Shown here piece after piece: positions 9,922 to 18,321 of a DNA stretch of 64,000 nucleotides. The notes beneath the pieces were generated by a model that saw only the letters and a program-made list of their open reading frames with translations, ran no database searches and was not told where the DNA came from. This DNA comes from an uncultured Chloroflexota bacterium (GTDB taxonomy: Bacteria; Chloroflexota; Anaerolineae; Aggregatilineales; Phototrophicaceae). The DNA lies in assembly GCA_937974245.1 (NCBI GenBank), contig CALJKV010000103.1, forward strand, positions 66,511 to 130,510. The letters run 5' to 3'. How positions within the stretch are numbered: the first letter of the stretch is position 1; each line of letters starts with the position of its first letter. Position numbers and translations under genes: made by a program.

Positions 9922-10791
9922 TTATCCCAGATTGCCTGCATCGGCTTCGGCCAATGCTTGTTCAATAGCAGTGATTTCATAGTGAAGCGCCTGCCCGTAG
10001 GCCGTACCTTCCAGCGCCGCCAGCCCCGACTTCCAGACAGCCAACCCATCCCTGGCGCTCATCATCTTCGCAGTTGCTCGAACGGCATCTTTCGTCTGAC
10101 CGCCCGATTGGTAATAGTGCAGCAGATGATAGTAGACGCGCACACCATACATGGCGGGCATCGGGTACTGCGCTGCTTTCTGGAACGATTCCATCGCCGC
10201 CGCGTTCTCCCCGGCGAATCGCTGTACAAAGCCGAGTTCCGCCCAGATGATGGGCTGTCCCGGTGCCAGGTCCGCCGCCTTTTTTAGCGCCCGCGCCGCT
10301 TCATCGTAAGTGGCTTGCAAACGGTAGCCGTTTGCCAATGTGATGTATGAACCGGGGTCATCGGGGAACAGGCTCACAGCCCTGTCAGCGGTGGCCTGAG
10401 CTTTGCCAAGCTGCCCGGCGTAGGCGTAGGCACTGGTGAGCAGCATCAGGACTTCCGCCGTCTCTTTGCCTTCATGAATAGAGCGTTCGAGCAGGGGGAT
10501 CGCCTCACGGAAGCGGAACGCTTCGATCAGGCGATAGGCGTCGCCATAGCCCGACCCCTGATAGCGCGACTGACGTGCCAGCAGCCACCCCGCCAGCGCA
10601 AACCAGATAGCGAACATGGCTGTCGCCAGGCATAATCCACTCAGCGCGAGTTGAATAATGGGGGAAATGAAGGTGTCGCGCTGGAAGTTCCACCCGGCGA
10701 ATACCTCTGTCACCAGACCGCCTATGAATACGACCATGCCTAATACTGCCATGCCCAACGAGCCATACAGCGCGATCTGTAAGCGTTTCAC
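9922..10791 (-). CDS. Membrane-anchored TPR protein (second paralogue)
   Basis: 289 residues, GTG start that overlaps the stop of the upstream gene in a GTGA junction, implying translational coupling. Two membrane segments in the first 75 residues (GMAVLGMVVFIGGLV and CLATAMFAIWFALAGWLLA), then four or five TPR units (DPGSYITLANGYRLQATYDE, IWAELGFVQRFAGENAAAME). Same design as its neighbours on both sides. No enzymatic motif. Role unknown; a scaffold at the membrane is the safest description. Confidence 0.75.
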   Translation of the reverse strand: MKRLQIALYGSLGMAVLGMVVFIGGLVTEVFAGWNFQRDTFISPIIQLALSGLCLATAMFAIWFALAGWLLARQSRYQGSGYGDAYRLIEAFRFREAIPLLERSIHEGKETAEVLMLLTSAYAYAGQLGKAQATADRAVSLFPDDPGSYITLANGYRLQATYDEAARALKKAADLAPGQPIIWAELGFVQRFAGENAAAMESFQKAAQYPMPAMYGVRVYYHLLHYYQSGGQTKDAVRATAKMMSARDGLAVWKSGLAALEGTAYGQALHYEITAIEQALAEADAGNLG

Positions 10792-11795
10792 GGGTTTGCC
10801 TCACTCGCGGCCAGTTCCGCCAGGGTAATCTGGCCGTTGATGACCCCTTGAGCGGCTTCAATGTCCGCGCCCAGGGCAGTGCGCAGCGTATCGGCTTGAT
10901 CACTTTTCAGGAGTTTTTCCCATTCATCCAGGCCGTCCCGGTGGTGCTTGAGCAGGTCAAGCTGCTTGTGGGCGGCGGCGGTGTTCTCCAGGCGAGTGTA
11001 AGCCCGCACGAGGAAAAAGTGAATCAACGCGCGGTGACGCTCGTCTTTGATTTTCAGGTTGAGGGCATGTTCCAGGTATGTCACGACCTGTGCCGATTCG
11101 CCCAGGCGATCTTCAATCATACCCAGGTTGTAGTATGTCACCCAGTCATCGGGGGCGAGCTGTTTTGCTTGCTGCGCGGCTTCCAGCGCCGCTGGATAGT
11201 TGCGAGCTTGCAGGCAGACTTCAGCCAGCCCGTTGAAGGCCAGCGCTGAATCGGGGGAAATCTGGGTCATTTTCTGGTAATCACGTCGTGCCCGGTCTAA
11301 TTTGCCCCATACCCGCAGAATTTCCGCCCGGAAACGGTAGTGGTTGGGATTGTCCGGCTGGATTTTAATCACCTTGTCCATGATCTTGACGGCTTCTTCG
11401 TAGCGATTTTTGCGGAGGTGACGGATCGCATCGCGGTATTCCTGCGGCATCCGGCTCCGCGAGAGGAACAGCCCGGCAATGACCCAGCCAAGTGCGCCAC
11501 CCACCAGGGGCAGTGCCCACTGCGGAACGATGAACAGCCCCAGGAACAGCGCGCCCAGCGCCGGGGCAAGAATGCCTAGCCAGCGCCCGCGTTCTTCCGG
11601 TTCCATCCGCCAGGCGAAGATCGTCACCGTGCCAACCACAAAGGCGACCACCAGCAGGGATTGTACCGGGCGTACCCAGTCATAGTCATTGACGATGACA
11701 TTCAGTACCAGGCTGATGAACCCGGTGAGCGCCAGCCATACGACCAGAATGCGGGACCCGATGGGCCCGAGAAAGAATTGAATCCGTTTAATCAT
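10788..11795 (-). CDS. Membrane-anchored TPR protein (first paralogue)
   Basis: 335 residues. Four hydrophobic segments in the first 110 residues, then TPR units (HYRFRAEILRVWGKLDRARR, AFNGLAEVCLQARNYPAALE, TYYNLGMIEDRLGESAQVVT). It is the longest of three tandem paralogues in the operon and differs mainly in having two extra membrane helices. It starts 4 bp after the preceding gene. Function unknown. Confidence 0.75.
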   Translation of the reverse strand: MIKRIQFFLGPIGSRILVVWLALTGFISLVLNVIVNDYDWVRPVQSLLVVAFVVGTVTIFAWRMEPEERGRWLGILAPALGALFLGLFIVPQWALPLVGGALGWVIAGLFLSRSRMPQEYRDAIRHLRKNRYEEAVKIMDKVIKIQPDNPNHYRFRAEILRVWGKLDRARRDYQKMTQISPDSALAFNGLAEVCLQARNYPAALEAAQQAKQLAPDDWVTYYNLGMIEDRLGESAQVVTYLEHALNLKIKDERHRALIHFFLVRAYTRLENTAAAHKQLDLLKHHRDGLDEWEKLLKSDQADTLRTALGADIEAAQGVINGQITLAELAASEANP

Positions 11796-11799
11796 TCCA

Positions 11800-12510
11800 T
11801 TACCTGTGTGCGTACTCGGTCAACGCGATCACCCGTTCCTGCCCGACTTCATCCAATTCGGTGCGGCGCATGAGGATGTCATGTTCATTAAGGCAAAACA
11901 CCCCATTCAATGTCGGGTTACTCCCCGCCAGTGTGAAGCAACGCAAGGTAAATTGCCTGCCACCCAGGACGATGCTGACCGGGTCTATCGAGTAAACGGC
12001 GTGAACTTCGCTTATCGCCATATCATTATCTAGCTTCTCGGTCAGCGGCGAAAAGATGGGAGTAGGTGGGTCTTCTGTAATCAGCTGTTTCACCAGCGCT
12101 CCGGCAAACACATGCCCGGGCGGGTAGACCAGCGTCCCAGGAGCGAAGGCCATCTCTCGGTATTCCATATCGCCGCCATCAATTGCCGTGCCGATCAAAG
12201 CGCCATCCTCGCTGAAAGTGGTCGTCAGGCGAGCTTTATGAAACGGCTGTCCCGTCCTGTAAATCAGCTGGGTGTCAAAACGCTCAAAGCGGTTGTCATG
12301 CCCTGGCGTAGATAGAGCTTCGACCAGGATGGTCAGGCTACGTCCTTCGCAGGCGTCGTAATCCACGCGGAACAAGTGTGCGCCGTCCGGCAGTTGATGG
12401 ATGCTCCACTGTTCAATTGTTCCAACCGTGCCGCCGTTTTCCCGGTGTTGGTAGATGCCACTGGCGACGAACTGCTCATGCGGTTTAACGGCATGGAGAA
12501 CACGCATCAT
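11800..12510 (-). CDS. Conserved-looking protein of unknown function
   Basis: 236 residues, soluble, no signal peptide or membrane helix, rich in beta-strand-like alternation (GTIEQWSIHQLPDGAHLFRVDYDA). AGGAG sits 8 bases before the ATG. It follows the AlaX gene by 3 bp, so it is co-translated with it. I recognise no family. The composition suggests a beta-barrel or lipocalin-like fold, but that is a guess. Confidence 0.6.
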   Translation of the reverse strand: MMRVLHAVKPHEQFVASGIYQHRENGGTVGTIEQWSIHQLPDGAHLFRVDYDACEGRSLTILVEALSTPGHDNRFERFDTQLIYRTGQPFHKARLTTTFSEDGALIGTAIDGGDMEYREMAFAPGTLVYPPGHVFAGALVKQLITEDPPTPIFSPLTEKLDNDMAISEVHAVYSIDPVSIVLGGRQFTLRCFTLAGSNPTLNGVFCLNEHDILMRRTELDEVGQERVIALTEYAHR

Positions 12511-12513
12511 GGT

Positions 12514-13236
12514 TTATGCTCCTGGCGCGGTTTCCAACTCAACGTAAATGCGCTTGTTGATGCCGCCCTTGCTCTTGTAATCGGTGATGCGGATATGCCC
12601 GACTTCACGGGTGTTGGCAACGTGTGTGCCGCCGTCCGCCTGCAAATCCAGCCCGATAATCTCGACGGTGCGGACTTCCCGGATCCCTTCCGGCAGCAGG
12701 TTGATCTTGGTGCGGATCAGGTCGGGAATCTGGAAGGCGTCGTCTCGTGGCAGGATGGCGACTCGCAGATCACGGGCCGCAGCAACCTCAACATTGATGC
12801 GCTCCTCAATTTCGGCCACGAGTTCTTTTTGCATCCGCTCAAACTCAAAATCCATGCGCCCGTTGAGTGGTTCCATGTTGCCGCCGGTGACACTCGCGCC
12901 GTAATCACGCCAGACGACGCCGCACAGAATGTGCATAGCGGTGTGCGTTCGCATCAGCATGTAGCGCCGCTCCCAGTCCAGGACGCCTTTTACTTCCGCA
13001 CCTACTGCCGGGAGTTCATCCCCGGCCAGGACATGGATATTGCCGCGTCCGGCTTTGGTGACGGTGTAGGTCCTGGCGCCCACGATCAACTGACCGGCGT
13101 CGTTGGGCTGGCCGCCACCACCAGGGTAGAAGGCTGTCCGGTCTAAGTAAACCCCGTGCTGCTCCGCGTCTACGCCGGTAACCGTGGCGCTGAATTCTTG
13201 TAAATAACTATCGGTCTGGTAAAGTAAGTCGGTCAT
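12514..13236 (-). CDS. AlaX-type alanyl-tRNA editing protein
   Basis: 240 residues related to the editing domain of alanyl-tRNA synthetase. Such free-standing proteins hydrolyse Ser or Gly mischarged onto tRNA-Ala in trans. Seen: the first zinc motif HTAMH near residue 97 and the second motif DGGTHVANTREVGHIRI near residue 208, where the Cys of the synthetase is replaced by Asp-Gly as in many AlaX proteins, plus FYPGGGGQPNDAGQL near residue 32, which belongs to the AlaRS/ThrRS second-additional-domain fold. The start has GAGGAAG upstream and overlaps the preceding stop in ATGA. No AlaRS catalytic core is present. Confidence 0.85.
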   Translation of the reverse strand: MTDLLYQTDSYLQEFSATVTGVDAEQHGVYLDRTAFYPGGGGQPNDAGQLIVGARTYTVTKAGRGNIHVLAGDELPAVGAEVKGVLDWERRYMLMRTHTAMHILCGVVWRDYGASVTGGNMEPLNGRMDFEFERMQKELVAEIEERINVEVAAARDLRVAILPRDDAFQIPDLIRTKINLLPEGIREVRTVEIIGLDLQADGGTHVANTREVGHIRITDYKSKGGINKRIYVELETAPGA

Positions 13237-13727
13237 TTTTGATCTTCCTCAATCATTGCACGCATGCGAATCATCACGGGACGTCCACCGACGGCTTCCC
13301 AGAAGCGCTGACCGGATGCATTTTGAGCGGCGACATGCCAATCGTAGGCATCTACAGTGTGTTCACGGAACCAGACGATCAGTTCATCCACCAACTGCCG
13401 CCCGATTCCCTGGCGGCGATAGTCTGCGGTAACGGCAATATCGGCAATGAAACCAACCGGCGCTTGCTCAAAGATGTCGGGTAATAAGTCCATGATGACA
13501 CCCATCACATACCCGACAATCTGCCCATCGACTTTGGCCACCAGCACACGCGTAAAAGGGTCATTCATGCGCTGGATAATGCGGTCCGCGTACCGCTGAC
13601 CGCCGTCGGGAGCGGGCAGCGGGAGGTTGGTATCGAGTGCCGTGTGATAGTCCACCAATTCCGCCCAGAGCTGCGCGATGATGGGCGCGTCGGCACGTTC
13701 TGCTGGGCGAATCATAATGTCAGCCAC
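13233..13727 (-). CDS. GNAT-family N-acetyltransferase (second of a pair)
   Basis: 164 residues with a GNAT fold: RPAERADAPIIAQLW at the start and the acetyl-CoA loop VTADYRRQGIGRQLVDELI (R-x2-G-x-G) near residue 100, followed by AAQNASGQRFWEAVGG, the usual end of the fold. The acceptor substrate is unknown. A GTG at 13727 is annotated; an ATG four codons in would give a 4-base ATGA overlap with the upstream stop and is equally plausible. Aligns along its length with the next upstream gene, so the two are tandem paralogues. Confidence 0.85.
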   Translation of the reverse strand: MADIMIRPAERADAPIIAQLWAELVDYHTALDTNLPLPAPDGGQRYADRIIQRMNDPFTRVLVAKVDGQIVGYVMGVIMDLLPDIFEQAPVGFIADIAVTADYRRQGIGRQLVDELIVWFREHTVDAYDWHVAAQNASGQRFWEAVGGRPVMIRMRAMIEEDQK

Positions 13728-14185
13728 AATATATCCATCCAGTCTGCTGCGCCAGATGCCCGCCAGAAAGCCTGCTCAATGGCAAAACGTTGCGGGACAT
13801 GGACGATTATCTGCCGGATACCCTGCCCGGTGAGCCATTCGCGCACCGTGTCCAACAACAGTCGCCCAATTCCGCCCGGTTGCCCGTGTGCGTCCACCAC
13901 AAGCTGGGTGACAACTCCCTGTTGTTCAGGCAGCAGCCCCGGCCAGCCGGGTTGGATGTGGACAACAGTGAATCCGCCCACCTGTTCATCGCGTATCGCC
14001 ACAAAAATCATGGTATCAGGCGCATCCAACCAGTTCGTTGCAACCTGTATAAACCGGGATTGTGCGTCCGGCCGAGGCGTGAATCGCGCATCCAGTTGTT
14101 GCAGCAGGATAACTTTTTCATACCACAGTGCCCCGATTTCCAGCAGGTCTGGTGAGGCAGCCGGGCGAATGATGACAGGCGGCAT
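13712..14185 (-). CDS. GNAT-family N-acetyltransferase (first of a pair)
   Basis: About 157 residues and first gene of the nine-gene operon. The acetyl-CoA loop is DAHGQPGGIGRLLLDTVREW near residue 105, with the fold end IEQAFWRASGAADWMD. I choose the ATG at 14185 since MPPVIIRPAASPDL then aligns with the start of its paralogue; a GTG at 14197 would add four residues. Neither has a strong ribosome site, consistent with a short leader from the promoter proposed at 14218-14246. Confidence 0.8.
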   Translation of the reverse strand: MPPVIIRPAASPDLLEIGALWYEKVILLQQLDARFTPRPDAQSRFIQVATNWLDAPDTMIFVAIRDEQVGGFTVVHIQPGWPGLLPEQQGVVTQLVVDAHGQPGGIGRLLLDTVREWLTGQGIRQIIVHVPQRFAIEQAFWRASGAADWMDILWLTL

Positions 14186-14217
14186 GGGTATTTTCACAGT
14201 TGTTGACAGGCGATTTC

Positions 14218-14246
14218 AGGATAGCACCGGGTACGAGCCAAAGCAA
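14218..14246 (-). promoter_or_regulatory. Candidate promoter of the nine-gene operon
   Basis: On the minus strand TTGCTT and TATCCT are separated by 17 bases, ending about 30 bases before the first acetyltransferase codon. This is the only good sigma-70-like pair in the gap before the operon. Confidence 0.45.
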
Positions 14247-14373
14247 GCCAAAGCCGGGCAAACCCTGTACAATAACGTATGATGATGTTGCGTGATGTTA
14301 CATTATTTAGGAATTACATAGTTGACCGAGCAGGGAGTGGTTATAGACCCACTGTTCCGCAAAATACGCAAAC

Positions 14374-16677
14374 ATGCCTGATAAATCGATTGTACATTTG
14401 CCCGAAATTCCCACAGATGACTTGCCGTACTGGATGCGACAGGCGCGGCGCGGCGTGGATTGGGGACTGTTGTTGGTGGTGGGCTTCAGCCTGATTGCCG
14501 TCTGGCCGTTCATCTTTCGCGGCGGGCTTCCGGCGGCTAATGCTTCCCGCAACTATGTGTATCGCACAGCTGATTATGCCAGCGCGATGGTGGAGGGCCG
14601 GCTGTATCCACGCTGGTCGCCCAATGTCTTCGGTGGATATGGTGCGCCTATTCCCAATTTCTACCCACCTGGCGGCCCGTATGGAGCGGCGCTGCTGGAT
14701 GTGCTGTTTACCGGCGACCCGGTGAGCGCGGTGCGGCTATTGCATATCCTGGCGGCCTGTGTTGCCGGGGGGACGGTCTACCTCTTTGTTTCACGCAGGG
14801 CCACGGCGGCAGTGGGGGTGCTGGCAAGCGTCGTCTATGTGTACCAGCCCTTTGTTGGATTAACCGTACCGGTTATCCAGGGGGATTTGGGCATGGCGTT
14901 GGCGCTGGCATGGCTGCCGGCACTGTTATGGAGCACCGACCGGCTGCTGCGGCTCAACCGTCCCTTTGACCTGGCGCTCACCGCCGGTTTTACTGCGTTG
15001 CTATTTGTAACGGATGTGCGCCTCGGCGGAGTCGGGCTACTGCTGGCATTGGCTCTGGTCGTATGGCAGCATCGGGTTTATCGAAGCAATGCCCGTTTCA
15101 CTGCGCTCTTTTCCGCCTGGATGCTTGGGGTTTTGCTGGTAGGGTTCTTCTGGATACCGGCCTTGCTTGAACAGGATGCGATTCACTGGCGTCCCCCAGC
15201 TCTTTCCGCCCAGTATCGCCTGACAGTGCCCGGTTTGCTCACCCCGGCCTACCAGCTAGACCGCATTGAACTGCGCCCTGTGCCCCAGTTTACAGTCGGA
15301 TTGGTCGGGTTGGCAGTGATGGGGGGCGCGGGAGTCAGCATGATTTACTTCCGTCGTTTCGCCCGCTTTGAGACACTTTTTCTGGTAATGGGGCTTGCTT
15401 TGCTGGTGGTGGCACTGGTGCTTATGCCAGGGGAAACCTGGGTGTTGGGGCCGGTGTCGCTGTGCCTGGCTGCCAGCACGGGGGCACTTTTCTGGTGGGG
15501 GGAATGGCTACGCCCGGCTCAACAACGTGTTTTGCTTCCGACTCTGCTGATTGCCGCTTGGATGGCCTCGCTACCGGTGTGGACTCCCCCGGAATGGCCG
15601 GAAACGTTTGGTGGTACAGCCCCGGTTGACCAGATTCAATACGAGCAGCAGGGTTACGGCGTGGCGGTGCTGCCGCCCGATGCGCCTGTTCCGGCCACCA
15701 TCCCGGATACGCTCTCTTTGAGCAATTATCTTATAGATGGCTTCCGCTCCGGGTCGGTCAATAAGGTTGCGCCGGGGCAGATTCTACCGACGGTGCAGGT
15801 CGGGCTGCTTAGGCATGGTACGCATAGCGAACGGCTGCAAATCCGCACCAGCACAGTGGCCTCACTGACGATCCTGACGGCTTATTTTCCCGGTTGGCAG
15901 GCTGAAGTGGACAACCGGGCGGTCACGCTCTTACGTGACCCGGACACCGGGCTGATCCGTGTGAATGTTCCGGTGGCCCGCAGCGCAGAACTGTACATTT
16001 CACTGGGGACAACCCCGACTCGAAGTAGGGCATGGACTGTATCGGCATTGGCGGCTGGTATTTTACTGGTTCTGACGTGGGGGCGCTGGCGACGCCAGAA
16101 GCCAAACTACCAGGACTCCGAACTGCTCCCCAGGCCCGAAGCCCGTCTGACGGGAGTAGTACTGGCGGCTTTTTGTCTTATCACGCTGCTGTTTGCGCTA
16201 AGGCCATCCCCCTTATATGGTCGCCCAGGCTACCGTTTGAGCGACAGTGTGTTCATCAACAGCCGGACGAACGCCGGATTCAGTGTGCTGGCCTACAAGA
16301 TTGCGCCGATCCAGGCACACCATGGTGGATCAGTCGATGTAACAATCTACTGGCAGACGCAGCGCCCACTGTTAGAGAATTATCAGGTGAAGGTGTATCT
16401 TCTCGACCTACAAGATGGCACGTATTGGGGGGAAACCGCACTGCACCATCCTGGTGATTATCCTACTCGCTTGTGGCTGGCAAACCGTTATGTAACCGAT
16501 ACCTATCATCTGGCAATTCCTGAAACGGGCGAATCCCGCAGTTATGGTGTGGCTATTGAGGTGTTTGCCTGTGACCCGGATTGTAACCCGGAATCGCGTC
16601 TTACCTTCTTCGATAATGTCGGGCAAACAGTTGGCCCCGCGCTGGTGCTGCCCAGCCAGATTGTGCCGAATCAGTAA
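14374..16677 (+). CDS. Large polytopic membrane protein, glycosyltransferase-like
   Basis: 767 residues with about 10-12 membrane segments and a large soluble C-terminal part. Early motifs SPNVFGGYGAPIPNFYPPGG and YVYQPFVGLTVPVIQGDLGM resemble the first loops of GT-C fold membrane proteins often annotated as YfhO-like or as 6-pyruvoyl-tetrahydropterin-synthase-related. The C-terminal third (FSVLAYKIAPIQAHHGGSVD and following) looks like an outside beta-sandwich. A role in transferring a sugar from a lipid carrier is possible but not shown. It is monocistronic as far as can be seen. Confidence 0.65.
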   Translation: MPDKSIVHLPEIPTDDLPYWMRQARRGVDWGLLLVVGFSLIAVWPFIFRGGLPAANASRNYVYRTADYASAMVEGRLYPRWSPNVFGGYGAPIPNFYPPGGPYGAALLDVLFTGDPVSAVRLLHILAACVAGGTVYLFVSRRATAAVGVLASVVYVYQPFVGLTVPVIQGDLGMALALAWLPALLWSTDRLLRLNRPFDLALTAGFTALLFVTDVRLGGVGLLLALALVVWQHRVYRSNARFTALFSAWMLGVLLVGFFWIPALLEQDAIHWRPPALSAQYRLTVPGLLTPAYQLDRIELRPVPQFTVGLVGLAVMGGAGVSMIYFRRFARFETLFLVMGLALLVVALVLMPGETWVLGPVSLCLAASTGALFWWGEWLRPAQQRVLLPTLLIAAWMASLPVWTPPEWPETFGGTAPVDQIQYEQQGYGVAVLPPDAPVPATIPDTLSLSNYLIDGFRSGSVNKVAPGQILPTVQVGLLRHGTHSERLQIRTSTVASLTILTAYFPGWQAEVDNRAVTLLRDPDTGLIRVNVPVARSAELYISLGTTPTRSRAWTVSALAAGILLVLTWGRWRRQKPNYQDSELLPRPEARLTGVVLAAFCLITLLFALRPSPLYGRPGYRLSDSVFINSRTNAGFSVLAYKIAPIQAHHGGSVDVTIYWQTQRPLLENYQVKVYLLDLQDGTYWGETALHHPGDYPTRLWLANRYVTDTYHLAIPETGESRSYGVAIEVFACDPDCNPESRLTFFDNVGQTVGPALVLPSQIVPNQ

Positions 16678-16853
16678 ACTGCTTGTGTTTATGGCGGGTG
16701 GTTTGTACAATACAGGCTCGAAATCACTTTTGAACTTTCGCCTGGGTCATTGTGCGGGTGCTGCTTATTCACTGTTCAATCGCATCAGGGTGTCCGTTGA
16801 TTTCCCAATGTTGTGAAATAAGTCATTTTTGTAGTTGAAGGAGTATGTTGATT

Positions 16854-17210
16854 ATGAGTCCTATCAGTCAAGCATGGAATTACTACCGTCAAGGCCAACC
16901 GGATACCGCGATTGCTGAGTTTGAACGTATTTTGAATGCGGATCGTGATAATGTGGATGCCTTGTACGGGATCGGCCTGGCGCAGCGTGCCGCCGGGCAG
17001 TACGAAGCCGCTGTCAAGTCGTTTGAAACGGCACTTCACCTGGTGACGACGATTTCCAACGAGCAGACGGCGACACGGCGGGAAGTCTATGGGGACAAGC
17101 TGGCGACTCAGAACGACCCCAGCAAGCCGGAAGATGATCGCTATATGATGCTCATGCGGATGCTTACCCAGCGTTTGGCCGAAAGTAAGGCCGTGTTGGA
17201 GTCCCATTAA
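16854..17210 (+). CDS. Small TPR protein
   Basis: 118 residues, with two TPR units visible: WNYYRQGQPDTAIAEFERIL (about residues 7-26) and ALYGIGLAQRAAGQYEAAVK. The ATG at 16854 is preferred because AAGGAG ends about 10 bases upstream; the earlier ATG at 16845 would be only one base from the ribosome site. The tail MLMRMLTQRLAESKAVLE is a probable capping helix. No membrane segment. Function is unknown, likely a protein-binding adaptor. Confidence 0.75.
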   Translation: MSPISQAWNYYRQGQPDTAIAEFERILNADRDNVDALYGIGLAQRAAGQYEAAVKSFETALHLVTTISNEQTATRREVYGDKLATQNDPSKPEDDRYMMLMRMLTQRLAESKAVLESH

Positions 17211-17246
17211 TCACTGACCCCGACCCATGATTTGAGGTCCTCGTAG

Positions 17247-17267
17247 GGGAGAGTCGCCGACTCTCCC
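17247..17267. repeat. Short intergenic palindrome
   Basis: A perfect 9-bp inverted repeat, GGGAGAGTC against GACTCTCCC with a GCC loop, preceded by GTAG. It sits between the TPR gene and the UroD-family gene. It lacks a T tract, so it is a weak terminator candidate. It resembles in layout the GTAGGGG palindromes at 58445, 61151 and 63843 but has a different arm. Confidence 0.6.
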
Positions 17268-17329
17268 TGGTCGGATTCCCGGAAGTTCTCCACCAATTCT
17301 TGCAATCCTTTATGCTTTTACCAGAGACA

Positions 17330-18319
17330 ATGAACAAACAAGAACGATTGACAAAAACGATTGCCGGTGAAGCTACTGATCGCGCCCCGGTTGCCTTGTG
17401 GCGGCATTGGCCGGGTGACGACCAGCGTGCCGCTGATCTGGCGCAATCCACTATCGAATTTCAGAACCTCTATGATTGGGATTTTGTGAAAGTCACCCCG
17501 TCTAGCAGCTTTTCTGTCTCCGATTACGGGGTGCAGGATGTCTGGGAAGGGAATACCGAAGGGACGCGGCGTTATATCAAGCGGGCGGTCAACCGTTCGC
17601 TCGATTGGACGGAACTTCGTCCTTTAGACCCGCTGCGCGGCGCGTTAGGACGGCAGATTGAATGCCTGCGCCTGATTAACAGCGGCCTGGATGCCGATGT
17701 GCCCGTGATCCAGACGATTTTCAGCCCGCTGGCACAGGCGAAGAATATTGCCGGAGAGGATGTCCTCATCCGCCACCTGCGTACCCACCCGGATCGGGTG
17801 CATACCGGCTTGAATACCCTCACCGAGAGTATTCTCCGGTTTATTGAAGCGATGAAACCACTCCCCTTAGCCGGTATCTTTTACGCCGTCCAGCACGCGA
17901 GTTACGACAAGCTCTCCGAAGACGAATATACACGCTTTGGTCTGGCGTATGATCGTAAAATTCTGGAAGCGCTGCCGGGTAAATGGTGGTTTAACATGCT
18001 GCATCTGCATGGTAATGCGCCGATGTTCAAGCTGGTGAGCGACCTGCCGGTACAGTCCATCAACTGGCACGACCAGGAGACTGACCCGGACCTCGTACAG
18101 GGTAAGAGCATGTACAACGGTGCGGTTTGTGGCGGGCTTTCTCGTTGGGAGCATGTCCACAATGGGACGCCGATGGTTGTGCGGGAACAGGTGCGGGCGG
18201 CGCTGGCCGCCACCAACAGCCGCCGCTTTATTTTGTCCACAGGATGCGTCTCGATGATTACGTCGCCCCTGTCGAATCTGCGGGCTGTCCGTGAATCGGT
18301 TGAGAATTCAGGAAACTAA
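17330..18319 (+). CDS. Uroporphyrinogen-decarboxylase-family protein
   Basis: 329 residues with the UroD TIM-barrel pattern: NKQERLTKTIAGEATDRAPV at the start (the family usually begins RxxxLxGExxDRxP), then DWDFVKVTPSSSFSVSDYG, VIQTIFSPLAQAKNI and the late PVQSINWHDQET segment. The family includes heme-pathway UroD and many corrinoid methyltransferases (MtaA/MtbA-like). There is no heme operon and no corrinoid protein gene nearby, so the substrate is undecided. The ATG at 17330 aligns with family starts. It ends 2 bp before rsmD. Confidence 0.75.
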   Translation: MNKQERLTKTIAGEATDRAPVALWRHWPGDDQRAADLAQSTIEFQNLYDWDFVKVTPSSSFSVSDYGVQDVWEGNTEGTRRYIKRAVNRSLDWTELRPLDPLRGALGRQIECLRLINSGLDADVPVIQTIFSPLAQAKNIAGEDVLIRHLRTHPDRVHTGLNTLTESILRFIEAMKPLPLAGIFYAVQHASYDKLSEDEYTRFGLAYDRKILEALPGKWWFNMLHLHGNAPMFKLVSDLPVQSINWHDQETDPDLVQGKSMYNGAVCGGLSRWEHVHNGTPMVVREQVRAALAATNSRRFILSTGCVSMITSPLSNLRAVRESVENSGN

Positions 18320-18321
18320 CT

